From Acidobacteriaceae bacterium KBS 89 (lineage in GTDB: Bacteria > Acidobacteriota > Terriglobia > Terriglobales > Acidobacteriaceae), in assembly GCA_000381605.1 (NCBI GenBank), contig KB906754.1:1-64000 (forward strand): a stretch of 64,000 nucleotides of DNA. The letters are read 5' to 3'. The translations under genes were made by a program, and so were the position numbers. How positions within the stretch are numbered: the first letter of the stretch is position 1; every line of letters starts with the position of its first letter. Positions 7,970 to 16,711 of this stretch are shown in pieces. A model generated the notes under the pieces. It was not told the DNA's origin. It searched no databases and saw only the letters and a program-made list of their open reading frames with translations.

Positions 7970-8582
7970 GGGTACCCCACTCGTTCAGCTTGTCGGCTAT
8001 CTCCCGCAGAGTACGCGCCCCCGACTCCTTCGCCTTAGCTATGACAGGTAGAAGGTCGTTCGCTCGTTTATGTGCCGTCTCGCTCCGAACCTCTGCACTA
8101 GCCCGATTCCCCGCCTTAGCGTGTAGCGCGATAGCATCGTCACGTCGTCCTAGCTGCGTCCCTCGTGCCCTCGCAGTTGCCAGTGCCTTGCGTGTGCGTT
8201 CGGCAATCATGTCTGCCTCCTGCTCTGCCACAGCCGCCATGATGTGAACTGTGAACTTGTTGGCAGTCGGCATATCGACAGCGATGAACTCGACACCTGC
8301 TTCCATCAGGGCAGAGATGAACGCGACGTTACGAGCGAGGCGATCCAGCTTGGCAATGATGAGCGTTGCGCCGTAGGCTCGGCAGAGCGATAGTGCCTCT
8401 GCCAGCTTTGGTCTGTTCTTCCGCTTGCCACTCTCGACCTCTACGAACTCAGCCACCATCTTCCATCGTCCTCCGTTCAAGTGCGTCTGTACTGACTCAC
8501 GCTGCGCTCCCAGACCTAACCCTGACTTCCCCTGCTTCCTCGAACTGACCCTGTAGTACGCCACAAACTTGCCATTTGCCAT
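7899..8582 (-). CDS. serine recombinase, resolvase family
   Basis: 227 residues. The N-terminal resolvase catalytic domain (residues 1-140) starts KFVAYYRVSSRKQGKSGLGL, with the nucleophile serine at 13 or 14, and includes the conserved LIIAKLDRLARN and TRKALATARARG segments. The C-terminal 70 residues form a small DNA-binding part (TLREIADKLNEWGTPTVSKRGGRW), consistent with a helix-turn-helix as in DNA invertases and resolvases. It may resolve dimers or invert DNA within the element. Downstream it overlaps the convergent hypothetical gene by 71 bases; no duplicated res-like site was recognised. Confidence 0.88.
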   Translation of the reverse strand: MANGKFVAYYRVSSRKQGKSGLGLGAQRESVQTHLNGGRWKMVAEFVEVESGKRKNRPKLAEALSLCRAYGATLIIAKLDRLARNVAFISALMEAGVEFIAVDMPTANKFTVHIMAAVAEQEADMIAERTRKALATARARGTQLGRRDDAIALHAKAGNRASAEVRSETAHKRANDLLPVIAKAKESGARTLREIADKLNEWGTPTVSKRGGRWSAVQVQRVCRIAG

Positions 8583-8815
8583 CTGATTTCACCTCGTAAC
8601 ATTTACCCTGTCGAACAACAAAGCAAACGTAACACAATGGATCATCAAATCAAAGCACTCCGTTTTCTGTTACACCGCCGACACCGGCTCGTCCCTGCGA
8701 TTGCATCCCCAACGATGATGGTAGGGCGCATCACAGGATTCAATCGCTGCGTTGCTACCCCGCAAGTTTTCTGCGTCTAGGGGCGGATCTGCACAGTGTG
8801 CAACAAATGATCGCC

Positions 8816-11017
8816 TCAGCGCGGTTGAGAGCCGAGCTTCATCCCATGCTTTTCAAGGATTGGCACCAATGAGGCTTCGAGCTTCCGCTGGGCCGCCGGG
8901 GATTCGGAGGACGCGCGACCCAGCGTAAAGGTAGTCCCCTTAGGGTACTGGTCGAGCTTTGCCTCGAAGAGCTTAAGGGTGGGGATCATGTAGACGTTGC
9001 CAACATCGTAGGTGGTCTCACGCCCCCAATGGGAGACGCGCACGGTAAGATCCGGTTTCGTGAGGTGCTCCACCTGATCACACGCATCTTTGTCGAGGCA
9101 ATGCTGCTGAACAGTGGCGATGAGTGCGGCATCGGCGATCCATCCTTGGCTTGCCAGAAGTGCATGGACGAACTGGATGCCGAGACTGCGTTCCTCGCGC
9201 TCCTCAAAAGGCTCTTCGTCGTCAGGGTGCTTGGCCGGTTTGGCCGACCAGCGTTCTGCCCACTTGAGGTAGTGATCCAGGACGGCTTGCCGAACTGCCT
9301 CATCATCCAATCTACCGAGATACCTTAAGGCATCGCTCACGACGTCGGGGCGAGGGTCGTCGAGTTCCGTGAGAGCGGCTTCAGTCAGAAGGGGGCTCTG
9401 AACGAATTTGGAGACCTCGGCCAAGTTGGCCGGAGGGTGGCCGTTCGCCTTTGCGATCAGGCCCTTCGCAGTCTGCGGGTCGAACTTCACCAGATAGGCA
9501 AACGCTGGGATAGTACAGTTGCCAAGAGAATACCCGTGGCTCCTGAACTTGGCGGCGATCTGCTGGGCGGCAGCGCCAGTACCGAAGCGCACCAGGAGAG
9601 CGCCCAAGCGGTCACAGCCGCTGAAGTCGTCTGGGTCTGCCGCATTGAACGCGTTGGCCCATAGCATTTCGAACTGCGGCAATGACGGGTCCGGTAGGTA
9701 ATCGATGTCGGACGCCGTCAGTGTCGGGGTCGCCGACCCAATCTGACGAAGGATTTCGCGAGTCGCGTTCTCCGGCTCAAACTCGTACCAACGTTCGAAC
9801 GCAATGGCCCGGAGTGATATGAAGCCAACCGTTGAGTCGAGTTCGCTGGGAGGGGTCTTCGCGAGTGCGCTGAGTTGAGGAACCAGTGTTCGCGACCTGA
9901 TCGTGTCCCAGGAATCGGATAGCAGCCTAGCCTTGTCGTACGGGGAGAGAGCAGGAAAGGACTCGCGGAGGATTGCGCCGAGTTGAGCGGTCGCAGTGGG
10001 CGAGGGATTCTCTGGAGTCAGTGTCACCAAGGTCTGTGCGGTCACTGCGCGTGCCAGTCCGATCTTGCGCGGAAGCGCCTGAGCCACTCGCTCCCAGGTG
10101 GCCGTCGCGATCGGCTCAACCTTCGTCTCGTGGGCTGTGACAACGGCTTCAATTTCCTCTCGGGACATATCGCGGTCGGGCAGGCGTTCGTTCTCTAGCT
10201 CCAGGAAGGGCATCGCCTTGAGGAAGTCAGCGGAGACTGGAAAGGTAGGATCGTCGATCAGGTGGTTCATCGCAGCGAGGGCGGCATCTCGCTTGAAGCG
10301 TGGCAGCCCTATCAGGCCGCGGACGGCGTCCTCTTTCAGATCGAGGCGGTCATCGCGCAAGTTCATGGCAAGCACAGGAATAGCCTCGGCGGAAGCGAGG
10401 TAGCGGAGGTCTTCGATAGCGGCGCGACGCTCGGGCGGGGTTTCACCATCCGTCTTGTGGGGCAGGCCAAGGACGTGGAGTGCGCTTTTGAGCGTAGTTC
10501 GCTGCCATTCTGCCGTCGCGGCAACGATATGCAGTTGGAGAAGGTTGGATCGAAGATTGATCGGATCGGATCGTCTGCCGTACTGCCCATGTCCTACGAG
10601 CGTGACGCGGTGGCTGACGATGCTGACCGTGTACGTGCCCGGCTCGTCGAATCGCGCCCACTCGTTGAGGTTCACGTTTAGCGTGGTTGGCTTTGCAGAG
10701 AGCGTGCCGGATTGCTTCGCGCCGCAACATCCGAATGGTGTGAAGGCGAAGTAAGCCGCGAGGGAGTCCGACCAGCCGTCAACCGGCATGATCTCAAACG
10801 TGTCCAGTCCAAAAGGGTCCAATCGACCAAAATTGAACAGGCTGATGTCGTACGTGTCTGCCGGACCAGTAAAGGAGAGGACCATCGGGATGCGTTCGCC
10901 CAGGAAGAACGTAGTTTTGCCTGTGGCCGTTGCAATCCTGAACGCGGGTGAGGCAGGTGACTGGGCGTGGAGAAGAGCGGACCCACAGAGTGCGATCGCG
11001 ATGGCAAGCTTTCCCAT
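8816..11017 (-). CDS. secreted HEAT-repeat-like protein
   Basis: 733 residues with a signal peptide (MGKLAIAIALCGSALLHAQ). Residues 25-170 look like a beta-rich Ig-like domain (FFLGERIPMVLSFTG ... DEPGTYTVSIVSHRV). From about 185 on the protein is alpha-helical with HEAT-like pairs (AIEDLRYLASAEAIPVLAMN, LKEDAVRGLIGLP, DPRPDVVSDALRYLGRL). I do not recognise a named family; proteins of this layout are frequent in acidobacterial genomes and presumably bind partners in the periplasm. It is the largest gene of the integrative element, so it is cargo rather than a mobility function. Base composition is like the chromosome. Confidence 0.75.
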   Translation of the reverse strand: MGKLAIAIALCGSALLHAQSPASPAFRIATATGKTTFFLGERIPMVLSFTGPADTYDISLFNFGRLDPFGLDTFEIMPVDGWSDSLAAYFAFTPFGCCGAKQSGTLSAKPTTLNVNLNEWARFDEPGTYTVSIVSHRVTLVGHGQYGRRSDPINLRSNLLQLHIVAATAEWQRTTLKSALHVLGLPHKTDGETPPERRAAIEDLRYLASAEAIPVLAMNLRDDRLDLKEDAVRGLIGLPRFKRDAALAAMNHLIDDPTFPVSADFLKAMPFLELENERLPDRDMSREEIEAVVTAHETKVEPIATATWERVAQALPRKIGLARAVTAQTLVTLTPENPSPTATAQLGAILRESFPALSPYDKARLLSDSWDTIRSRTLVPQLSALAKTPPSELDSTVGFISLRAIAFERWYEFEPENATREILRQIGSATPTLTASDIDYLPDPSLPQFEMLWANAFNAADPDDFSGCDRLGALLVRFGTGAAAQQIAAKFRSHGYSLGNCTIPAFAYLVKFDPQTAKGLIAKANGHPPANLAEVSKFVQSPLLTEAALTELDDPRPDVVSDALRYLGRLDDEAVRQAVLDHYLKWAERWSAKPAKHPDDEEPFEEREERSLGIQFVHALLASQGWIADAALIATVQQHCLDKDACDQVEHLTKPDLTVRVSHWGRETTYDVGNVYMIPTLKLFEAKLDQYPKGTTFTLGRASSESPAAQRKLEASLVPILEKHGMKLGSQPR

Positions 11018-11300
11018 TCAGGGCTCCGATTAGACCAGTCAAACCGGGGACCCATGAAGCCCTGAAGAGTTCGACTGGGTACAGTTCTAGCATCTCTTGA
11101 CCGGAATCGGAACGGCTTCTGATGGCGTGTACGCCGTAACCATCTGCCGCCCAAGAGAAACCCACAATCATCTGGTCGCGAACAGACTGGCCGAAAGGTC
11201 ATCGTAGAGCACCTCGTCCTGGCCACAGGAGCCTCGTAGGGACGTCGGGGGTGAACGAGAGGCGTGACCCGTTCTTTCTTCGATTGAGGGAATCACTCGA

Positions 11301-11675
11301 TTACACATGTTGAGTGTAGATTGCCGCTGGAAGACCCACCGCAATGAGACACGAGTATGTGCAACTCAAAAGGAACGCACACCTATGGAAAGCCGAAAGA
11401 TCACGGAGACGCCGTAGATGCCACGCCATATAAGCTGTCAAGAACGGGGCAACGAGAATCAAGTACAACACTCCTATCGAAGCCATGCCTGACCACTCCC
11501 AAAACCATGCGGTGAGCACAACCTGCAAGAAACCACCCCATGTGAAGAACAAGACAACGAATGCAAGTTCTGGGGGAGAGGGCACTCCTTTGCGTCGCAT
11601 CCATTGAGCCAAAGCCCAGTAAGACACAGTGCCAATGATCGGCAGGAAGACGTAAATGACAACAGGAGCCAGCAT
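11301..11675 (-). CDS. small integral membrane protein, hypothetical
   Basis: 124 residues with about four hydrophobic helices (MLAPVVIYVFLPIIGTVSYW; ELAFVVLFFTWGGFLQVVL; GVLYLILVAPFLTAYMAW; the last near 100-118). The loop MRRKGVPSPPE is basic. No family recognised. It is divergent from the next membrane-protein gene at 11917 and lies inside the integrative element. Confidence 0.6.
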   Translation of the reverse strand: MLAPVVIYVFLPIIGTVSYWALAQWMRRKGVPSPPELAFVVLFFTWGGFLQVVLTAWFWEWSGMASIGVLYLILVAPFLTAYMAWHLRRLRDLSAFHRCAFLLSCTYSCLIAVGLPAAIYTQHV

Positions 11676-11916
11676 GGGTGCGATTGTACGGCAATATCAG
11701 CAGACCATCGTCCTTGCCCGGTTACACGCCCATCAGCCATCACGCATATACGTGGTTCAGCCATATCGCCAGATATCCGACCCGGTTCACGACCCATCCG
11801 CGCAATGTGGTTCGGCTGCATCTCGGTGTCGGCGTGATCGTGTCCAAAGCGGGTCTGCAACTTTTGCAGTGTCGGCATCGCGGGGGACGGGCCGAAGCCC
11901 CTACAATGGCGAGGCG

Positions 11917-12297
11917 ATGCTTGACAGACGAAGAACTCGGAATGCGCCTAGTGTCCGTGAGCAGGTCATTCTGATTGGCGTGACCCTGCTGCTTTGCCTC
12001 GTTGTCCTCGTTCTACATGCTCCAGACAAATGGCTGGCCGCGATCTACTGTACCGTTCCCACCTTTGCTGGCATGATCGCGTACTTCCGAACTCGACTCG
12101 CACCAGGTCCTCTTTGGTCTGGAATCTCGATTGCACTCCTGCTGCACCTGGGATTGCTATGGCTGGTGTTCGGAGTGCTCCTTCGGGGAAGGACGGACGT
12201 TTCCTTGCTGATCTGTATCCCTGCAATCTTCGGCGAGGGCTTCATCCTGTACCACGCGGTCAGACTCGTTGCTGCGAAGGTTGATCGCTCTTGGTGA
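11917..12297 (+). CDS. small integral membrane protein, hypothetical
   Basis: 126 residues from ATG 11917 (MLDRRRTRNAPSVREQ), the first start that leaves a normal positive-inside N-terminus; the frame is open further upstream but that part is not protein-like. Four hydrophobic helices (QVILIGVTLLLCLVVLVL, IYCTVPTFAGMIAYF, ISIALLLHLGLLWLVFGVLL, LICIPAIFGEGFILYHAV). No family recognised. Together with the divergent gene at 11301 it forms a pair of four-helix proteins in the element. Confidence 0.55.
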   Translation: MLDRRRTRNAPSVREQVILIGVTLLLCLVVLVLHAPDKWLAAIYCTVPTFAGMIAYFRTRLAPGPLWSGISIALLLHLGLLWLVFGVLLRGRTDVSLLICIPAIFGEGFILYHAVRLVAAKVDRSW

Positions 12298-13054
12298 ATC
12301 ACCGGCAACTACCCCGTGACACACCCATCACACCCTACTTCTGCGCGAGTCTCGGCCATTTCATCAATATCCCACCCGGTTCACGGCGCACCCGCACCCT
12401 ACTCATGTGCCTGTCAACAACGCGCAGGTATCGTGTGGGATCACACACATTTCACCTTCAGAAGCATCTGAGTACAACGCAAACCCGCGCCGTTATTGAG
12501 CTTTTGGCCGCACCAGCGGACAGTTCCGGGCACGAGATAGGTAGCTTCCCGGTAGTACCGTGTGAAGAGGATTACACGGTCCACCGTCGCATTCACTCTG
12601 CGCCTAGTGACAGAAGTGCCACCATACACCGTCCAATGAATGCCTAAGAATCGCGCTCAGTGGCTCTATACGGCGTCGATGACCATTCGGACATACTTAC
12701 CCCTCACCAACACTAACCGGCCTCTCGTACAAATTGCTAGATGACCCTCCAATGTGCCTCTAACCACCGTCATTGTTGGCGATTTCTCATTTGTGCGTCT
12801 GCATGAACATGCAAGTGTATCTCTAAACAGTGCGTCGTTATTGGTGATTTATAGCATTACGTGCTTTTGCAATCTCCCGCGCATAGACAATGGAACTAGT
12901 TCTTATCCTAGGGAATTCCTCCAGCGTGTAGGGTATCTGCAACTTTCTCGTGAGTGTCGGCAAAAGCATTACCCCGTTATATATCGGTAATCAGCCTGCG
13001 AACTGCTGTTTATCGATCCCAACGCACTCCCCAAAAGATGTCTGGGCGTTGGCA

Positions 13055-13114
13055 GATTCAATCGATGTCATCTCCTCGTGTATTGGCGAGGGGTATCTGC
13101 ATATCGATTGAATC
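13055..13114. repeat. nested inverted repeat (possible origin or operator)
   Basis: GATTCAATCGAT at 13055-13066 is perfectly complementary to ATCGATTGAATC at 13103-13114. A smaller hairpin, CCTCG-TGTATTGG-CGAGG, sits in the centre of the 36-base spacer. The whole could form a 60-base double hairpin or cruciform about 460 bases upstream of the primase-excisionase gene. Confidence 0.7.
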
Positions 13115-13353
13115 GCGTCACTGCGCGGTGACGATAAGCGGGAGTATTTAGAGCACTAACAGTAGTATTCACACCGGCGAACTTGACTTGCTCACGTTCG
13201 CAATAGGGAGTCATTGGCTCTCGGTTCGTACTTACCCAAAGGAGATTTGTTGTTCGACTATCGCAATCCTACTTGGACGGGGGAAGGCCAACTTCCCACA
13301 GCTTCGAGAAGCCGAATCCCCAAGTTATGTCCCGGCACGGCATCCACCCTGCC

Positions 13354-13397
13354 CACATACGGTGATTTACGTTCCCACCGGGTATCTACCGTATGTG
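13354..13397. repeat. 10-bp inverted repeat
   Basis: CACATACGGT (13354-13363) and ACCGTATGTG (13388-13397) are perfectly complementary across a 24-base spacer. No run of T follows, so a terminator is unlikely. It may be an operator or replication structure upstream of the primase gene. Confidence 0.6.
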
Positions 13398-13573
13398 CTT
13401 TGAGGGTGTGTCTCGTCATATCAACCACATGAGAACGCTCATAGTACTAAGGGGAATACACCTGTAATGGGGTGATACACCCTGCACCACTGTCGAGCTT
13501 CTTGTATCGCTCCATTACACACTTCCTTCACCTTCAACGATCTTTATAGATACTCACAACTGATAGAGGCTTC

Positions 13574-15424
13574 ATGTATAGACCATCTCAACTTTGGGGG
13601 ACTCTCCCACAGTTACAGTTGCCTTCCTTCATGATGAAGGATAGAAGGCTCACCCTACCAGCAGCCGAACTGAAGGTACTGATCGTCCTGTTGCACCTAC
13701 ACAAGACCCGAGCCAGAGCACGCAGCAAGGATGACACGATTGCCAGCGTCAAGGTTTCGCAGGCAGACCTAATGAAGAGGACTGGCTACAACCGCCCCGC
13801 CACCATCAGCAAGGCTGTGCAAGGGTTGCAGAAGGCGGGATTCGTGCAGATCGTGCGCGACCGCACCGGCAGCACCAAGCGTAAACAGGTATCGTCCGAG
13901 TACAGACTCACCGATCCCGATACCCGTGGACCACTCCCCGTCACCCCAGGTAAGAGCAACTTTCTATGGTCACTCGGACTACCGTACTTCACGATTCCCA
14001 CCTGGCAAATCACCACCGTCGCACACTGGTCGTTGGCGAACCTGCATGGACCAGAGGTCCGGCTGTACATTGCGATCTTGTGGACCGCCAACCTCGAACG
14101 GGGGCCATCGTTCGAGCGCATCAATGCAGAGATGTATTCCACCGCAGGGCTTACGTCGCCAACCTACAAGAAGGCTCTTGATGGGCTACAACGTCACGGT
14201 CTGATCTTTGTGACCGATGGTGAGCGGACCAACTCCGTTGTCATTCAGCTCTGCGATCCGTTCACGGGTGAACCCATACACACGCACGACGGTGACGACA
14301 GGAACGATCCCCGCAACTACAGGAATGCTGATGGAAGCAGATTCTCGTGGAATGAAGGGACGCCTGAAGAGTGGGAGAAGATCGTGCGCGATGCAGTGCC
14401 TGCGGGTGAACCCATAAGGAGGCAGACGAACGGCAACCTCACGATCCGCTGTCCGTTCCACAATGAACGGACTCCGTCGTGTTCGGTATCTTTGACGAAG
14501 CCATGCTATCAATGTTTCGGGTGCCACAGTAAAGGAACCCGGCGTGCATTGTTGGCCAAACTCACGGGCCACAGCGAGGCTGACACTATACATCGCATCG
14601 CACGTGGACTCGGCAAGGAAGTTGCATACCGCGAATCGGACTCCAAGGCCATCGCGGAGTACGTTTATCTCGATGCAGAAGGCAACAGGGTGAAGCGGGT
14701 GCTCCGGTTCCCGGATGATGAACACGGGAACAAGGTGATCAGCCAACAGAAGTGGACTCCCGATGGTTGGAGTTCGAATATCAAGGGCGTCGGTCCCGTT
14801 CTCTACAACGCACACCGTATCGCAACAGCCGGGACCGTCGTCATCGTTGAGGGAGAGAAGGATGCGGATTCGATAACGAACCTTCACCTCCGTGGGTACG
14901 GCGGCGAGGTCATTGGTGTCACCAGCGGAGGAAGCGGGAGCTGGAAGTCCAAACTCGCGAAGCAGCTCCGCAACAAGGTCATCATCGTGATGCCCGACAA
15001 CGATGCGGCAGGAGAAGCCTATGCCGATGCAGTGAGGAAATCCCTTGACGCTGAGAACATCAAGTACAAGACCGTGAGCTTTGCAGGGACGGGAGCCAAG
15101 GACGTTACCGACTATCTCGCGAATGGCCACACGGCTGAGGAACTGGTCCAACACATCAAGAGCGATTGGGTCACTCCAAAGACAATCGACCTTCAGGCGG
15201 CAGCCGAGGACTTTGAGCGTTTGTTGTCAGCAGAGAAGGCGACTGAACTGCTCCCCATTCATGTAAACACCCTCCGCCTCTGGGCGCGGCAGGGCAAGAT
15301 TCCCTGTTACCGGATCGGTCGTCGCGTGTTCTTTCGTGCCAGCGACCTCAATCGATGGCTCGAAGCCCCGTGCTACGCTGGACACGCCGTTCTCACCGCC
15401 TCAACCGAAAGGAAGGCGGTATGA
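13574..15424 (+). CDS. primase-type replication protein fused to excisionase-like HTH
   Basis: 616 residues. Residues 25-130 and 150-225 look like two winged-helix segments (ELKVLIVLLHLHKTR ... ISKAVQGLQKAGFVQIV; PTYKKALDGLQRHGLIFV). A CHC2-type zinc finger follows (CPFHNERTPSC near 292, then CYQCFGCH near 310), then a TOPRIM domain with VIVEGEKDADSI near 422 and VIIVMPDNDAAGEAY near 470: the arrangement of DnaG-like primases of mobile elements. Residues 549-600 (LLSAEKATELLPIHVNTLRLW ... IGRRVFFRASDLNRWLEA) match the excisionase/MerR-type helix-turn-helix (HTH_17). The stop overlaps the integrase start (ATGA), so synthesis is probably coupled. Inferred role: replicate the element and, through the C-terminal domain, steer excision. 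Confidence 0.85.
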   Translation: MYRPSQLWGTLPQLQLPSFMMKDRRLTLPAAELKVLIVLLHLHKTRARARSKDDTIASVKVSQADLMKRTGYNRPATISKAVQGLQKAGFVQIVRDRTGSTKRKQVSSEYRLTDPDTRGPLPVTPGKSNFLWSLGLPYFTIPTWQITTVAHWSLANLHGPEVRLYIAILWTANLERGPSFERINAEMYSTAGLTSPTYKKALDGLQRHGLIFVTDGERTNSVVIQLCDPFTGEPIHTHDGDDRNDPRNYRNADGSRFSWNEGTPEEWEKIVRDAVPAGEPIRRQTNGNLTIRCPFHNERTPSCSVSLTKPCYQCFGCHSKGTRRALLAKLTGHSEADTIHRIARGLGKEVAYRESDSKAIAEYVYLDAEGNRVKRVLRFPDDEHGNKVISQQKWTPDGWSSNIKGVGPVLYNAHRIATAGTVVIVEGEKDADSITNLHLRGYGGEVIGVTSGGSGSWKSKLAKQLRNKVIIVMPDNDAAGEAYADAVRKSLDAENIKYKTVSFAGTGAKDVTDYLANGHTAEELVQHIKSDWVTPKTIDLQAAAEDFERLLSAEKATELLPIHVNTLRLWARQGKIPCYRIGRRVFFRASDLNRWLEAPCYAGHAVLTASTERKAV

Positions 15425-16554
15425 GACATAAACGCACACGCTATCAGCATGGCTCTTTGACAATCGAGAAGCGAAACAATGGTTCCGATGTTTGGGTCTA
15501 TCGCTGGCGGGAAGTAGGCAATGACGGCAGGAAGACTCAACGCAAACAGATCATCGGAACGAAGAGGGACTATCCGACCGAGACTGCCGCATGGAAGGCT
15601 GTAGAAGCGTTGCAGCTAGACATCAACGTTGACGCCGTTAGCTCTGCACCAATGACCATCAGGCAGCTTGCTGAGCATTACTGCTTGATTGAGCTTGCGG
15701 CGACCTCCAGCAAGACACCTCGAACTCGTGAGGTCTACCAGCAGCATATCGACTCTCACATCCTGCCTCGATGGGCTGACGAGAAGATCGGCAGAGTGAA
15801 AGCCTTCACTGTTGAAGCGTGGCTGAAGTCCCTGCCATATGCTCCGGCCACTAAGGCGAAGTCCCGCAACATCCTCAGCGCACTGTATCAACACGCAATG
15901 CGCTACGGATGGGCAGACCGCAACCCTATTCGTGAAGTGAGGCAGAGCAGCAAGCGGGTGCAGGAGCCAGACGTTTTGACCCCTGCTGAAGTGTCTGCGC
16001 TGCTGACCGAACTACCGGAGCCGTCCAGAACAAGCGTTCTCATCGCAGCCACAACCGGATTGCGTAGGGGCGAACTGTTCGGGTTGAAGTGGGGCGACGT
16101 GGACTTTGCGAATCGGAAAGTTCATATCGTCAGGTCTATGGTCGATCAGGTTGCTGGAGAACCTAAGACCGTAGGGTCCAAGCGTTCCCTGCCCCTGCCT
16201 CTGATGGTGATAGAAGCCCTAGAAGCATGGCGTGAGGTGACGCTCTACCGTGCTGGTGATGACTGGGTATTCGCCAGTGATTACCACCTCGGTGATAAAC
16301 CGCTTTGGCCTAATACGGTGCTGGTGAGACACGTAAAGCCAGCAGCCGAACGGGCAGGAATAACGAAGCAGATCGGCTGGCATAGTTTCAGGAGAACTCT
16401 GGCGACCCTGCTGGACTCGTCCGGTGCATCCGTCAAGACAACGCAGGAGCTTATGCGACACGCATCTCCTGTTGTGACTCTGGGCACGTATGCACAAGCG
16501 GTGACAGCAGATAAACGCCAAGCGCAGGACAGAATCGCAGCCATGTATGCCTGA
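15421..16554 (+). CDS. int: tyrosine site-specific integrase of the tRNA-Val element
   Basis: 377 residues from ATG 15421, which overlaps the upstream TGA by four bases; an earlier in-frame start would lie inside the fused gene. An N-terminal AP2-like arm-binding region (GSLTIEKRNNGSDVWVYRWR) is followed by a SAM-like core-binding domain (residues 75-175) and the catalytic domain. Catalytic residues are visible: Arg in TGLRRGELFGL near 214, WHSFRR near 321, RHASP near 347 and tyrosine in LGTYAQAV near 357. It ends 82 bases from the tRNA repeat it acts on. A truncated paralog lies at 6680-7206. Confidence 0.93.
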   Translation: MRHKRTRYQHGSLTIEKRNNGSDVWVYRWREVGNDGRKTQRKQIIGTKRDYPTETAAWKAVEALQLDINVDAVSSAPMTIRQLAEHYCLIELAATSSKTPRTREVYQQHIDSHILPRWADEKIGRVKAFTVEAWLKSLPYAPATKAKSRNILSALYQHAMRYGWADRNPIREVRQSSKRVQEPDVLTPAEVSALLTELPEPSRTSVLIAATTGLRRGELFGLKWGDVDFANRKVHIVRSMVDQVAGEPKTVGSKRSLPLPLMVIEALEAWREVTLYRAGDDWVFASDYHLGDKPLWPNTVLVRHVKPAAERAGITKQIGWHSFRRTLATLLDSSGASVKTTQELMRHASPVVTLGTYAQAVTADKRQAQDRIAAMYA

Positions 16555-16564
16555 GCGTTTCTGG

Positions 16565-16597
16565 CTTATTGTTCCTTAGTGCTCCCTGACTTGTTCC
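16565..16597. other. candidate integrase arm-type sites, right end
   Basis: CTTATTGTTCCTT at 16565-16577 and TTGTTCC at 16591-16597, between the integrase stop and the attachment repeat. They duplicate the motif and spacing style seen at 7407-7427. Confidence 0.5.
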
Positions 16598-16635
16598 TAG
16601 AGGAGCCACCTTCCCGCTGTAACTACTTGATTTAT

Positions 16636-16681
16636 ATGGTGGGCACAGCAGGATTCGAACCTACGACTTCCACCGTGTGAA
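16636..16681. repeat. right attachment repeat inside tRNA-Val
   Basis: 46 bases identical to 7271-7316. It reaches from one base outside the CCA end into the anticodon loop, the usual crossover zone for tRNA-directed integrases. Here it is part of the complete tRNA gene, so the element restored the 3' half of the tRNA on integration. Confidence 0.92.
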
Positions 16682-16711
16682 GGTGGCACTCTACCGCTGA
16701 GTTATGCGCCC
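16637..16711 (-). tRNA. tRNA-Val (CAC)
   Basis: 75 bases including an encoded CCA end. The acceptor GGGCGCA pairs with TGTGCCC (one G-T). D stem ACTC/GAGT, anticodon stem CCACC/GGTGG with loop TTCACAC, and T arm GTAGG-TTCGAAT-CCTGC are all formed. The anticodon CAC reads GUG (valine). Its 3' half is the attachment site of the adjacent integrative element. Confidence 0.96.

Larger units (their letters stand above)
12298..13573. other. 1.3-kb non-coding, hairpin-rich block
   Basis: No frame here has a ribosome site, family resemblance or normal codon use. Several strong inverted repeats are present (entered separately at 13055-13114 and 13354-13397), plus ACCGTGT/ACACGGT at 12558-12581. The word GGGTATCT recurs at 12930, 13090 and 13380. 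Its place directly upstream of the primase-type gene fits a replication origin, transfer origin or control region of the element; this is inference. Confidence 0.5.
7271..16681. mobile_element. integrative element in tRNA-Val(CAC)
   Basis: Bounded by identical 46-bp repeats that correspond to the 3' half of tRNA-Val (7271-7316 and 16636-16681). The integrase gene lies next to the tRNA-proximal repeat. Contents: a hypothetical gene, serine recombinase, secreted HEAT-like protein, two small membrane proteins, a 1.3-kb hairpin-rich non-coding block, a primase-excisionase fusion, and the integrase. No structural, packaging, conjugation or portal genes are visible, so it resembles a phage satellite or a small mobilisable island more than a prophage or a self-transmissible element. 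The boundaries are seen directly; the life style is inference. Confidence 0.85.

Noticed and set aside
12298..13573. CRISPR array
   Set aside because: The repeated words are short and irregularly spaced; there are no equal-length direct repeats with spacers, and no cas genes in the window.
7271..16681. Complete prophage or conjugative element
   Set aside because: No capsid, tail, terminase, relaxase or mating-pair genes are visible; only integration and replication functions plus cargo.
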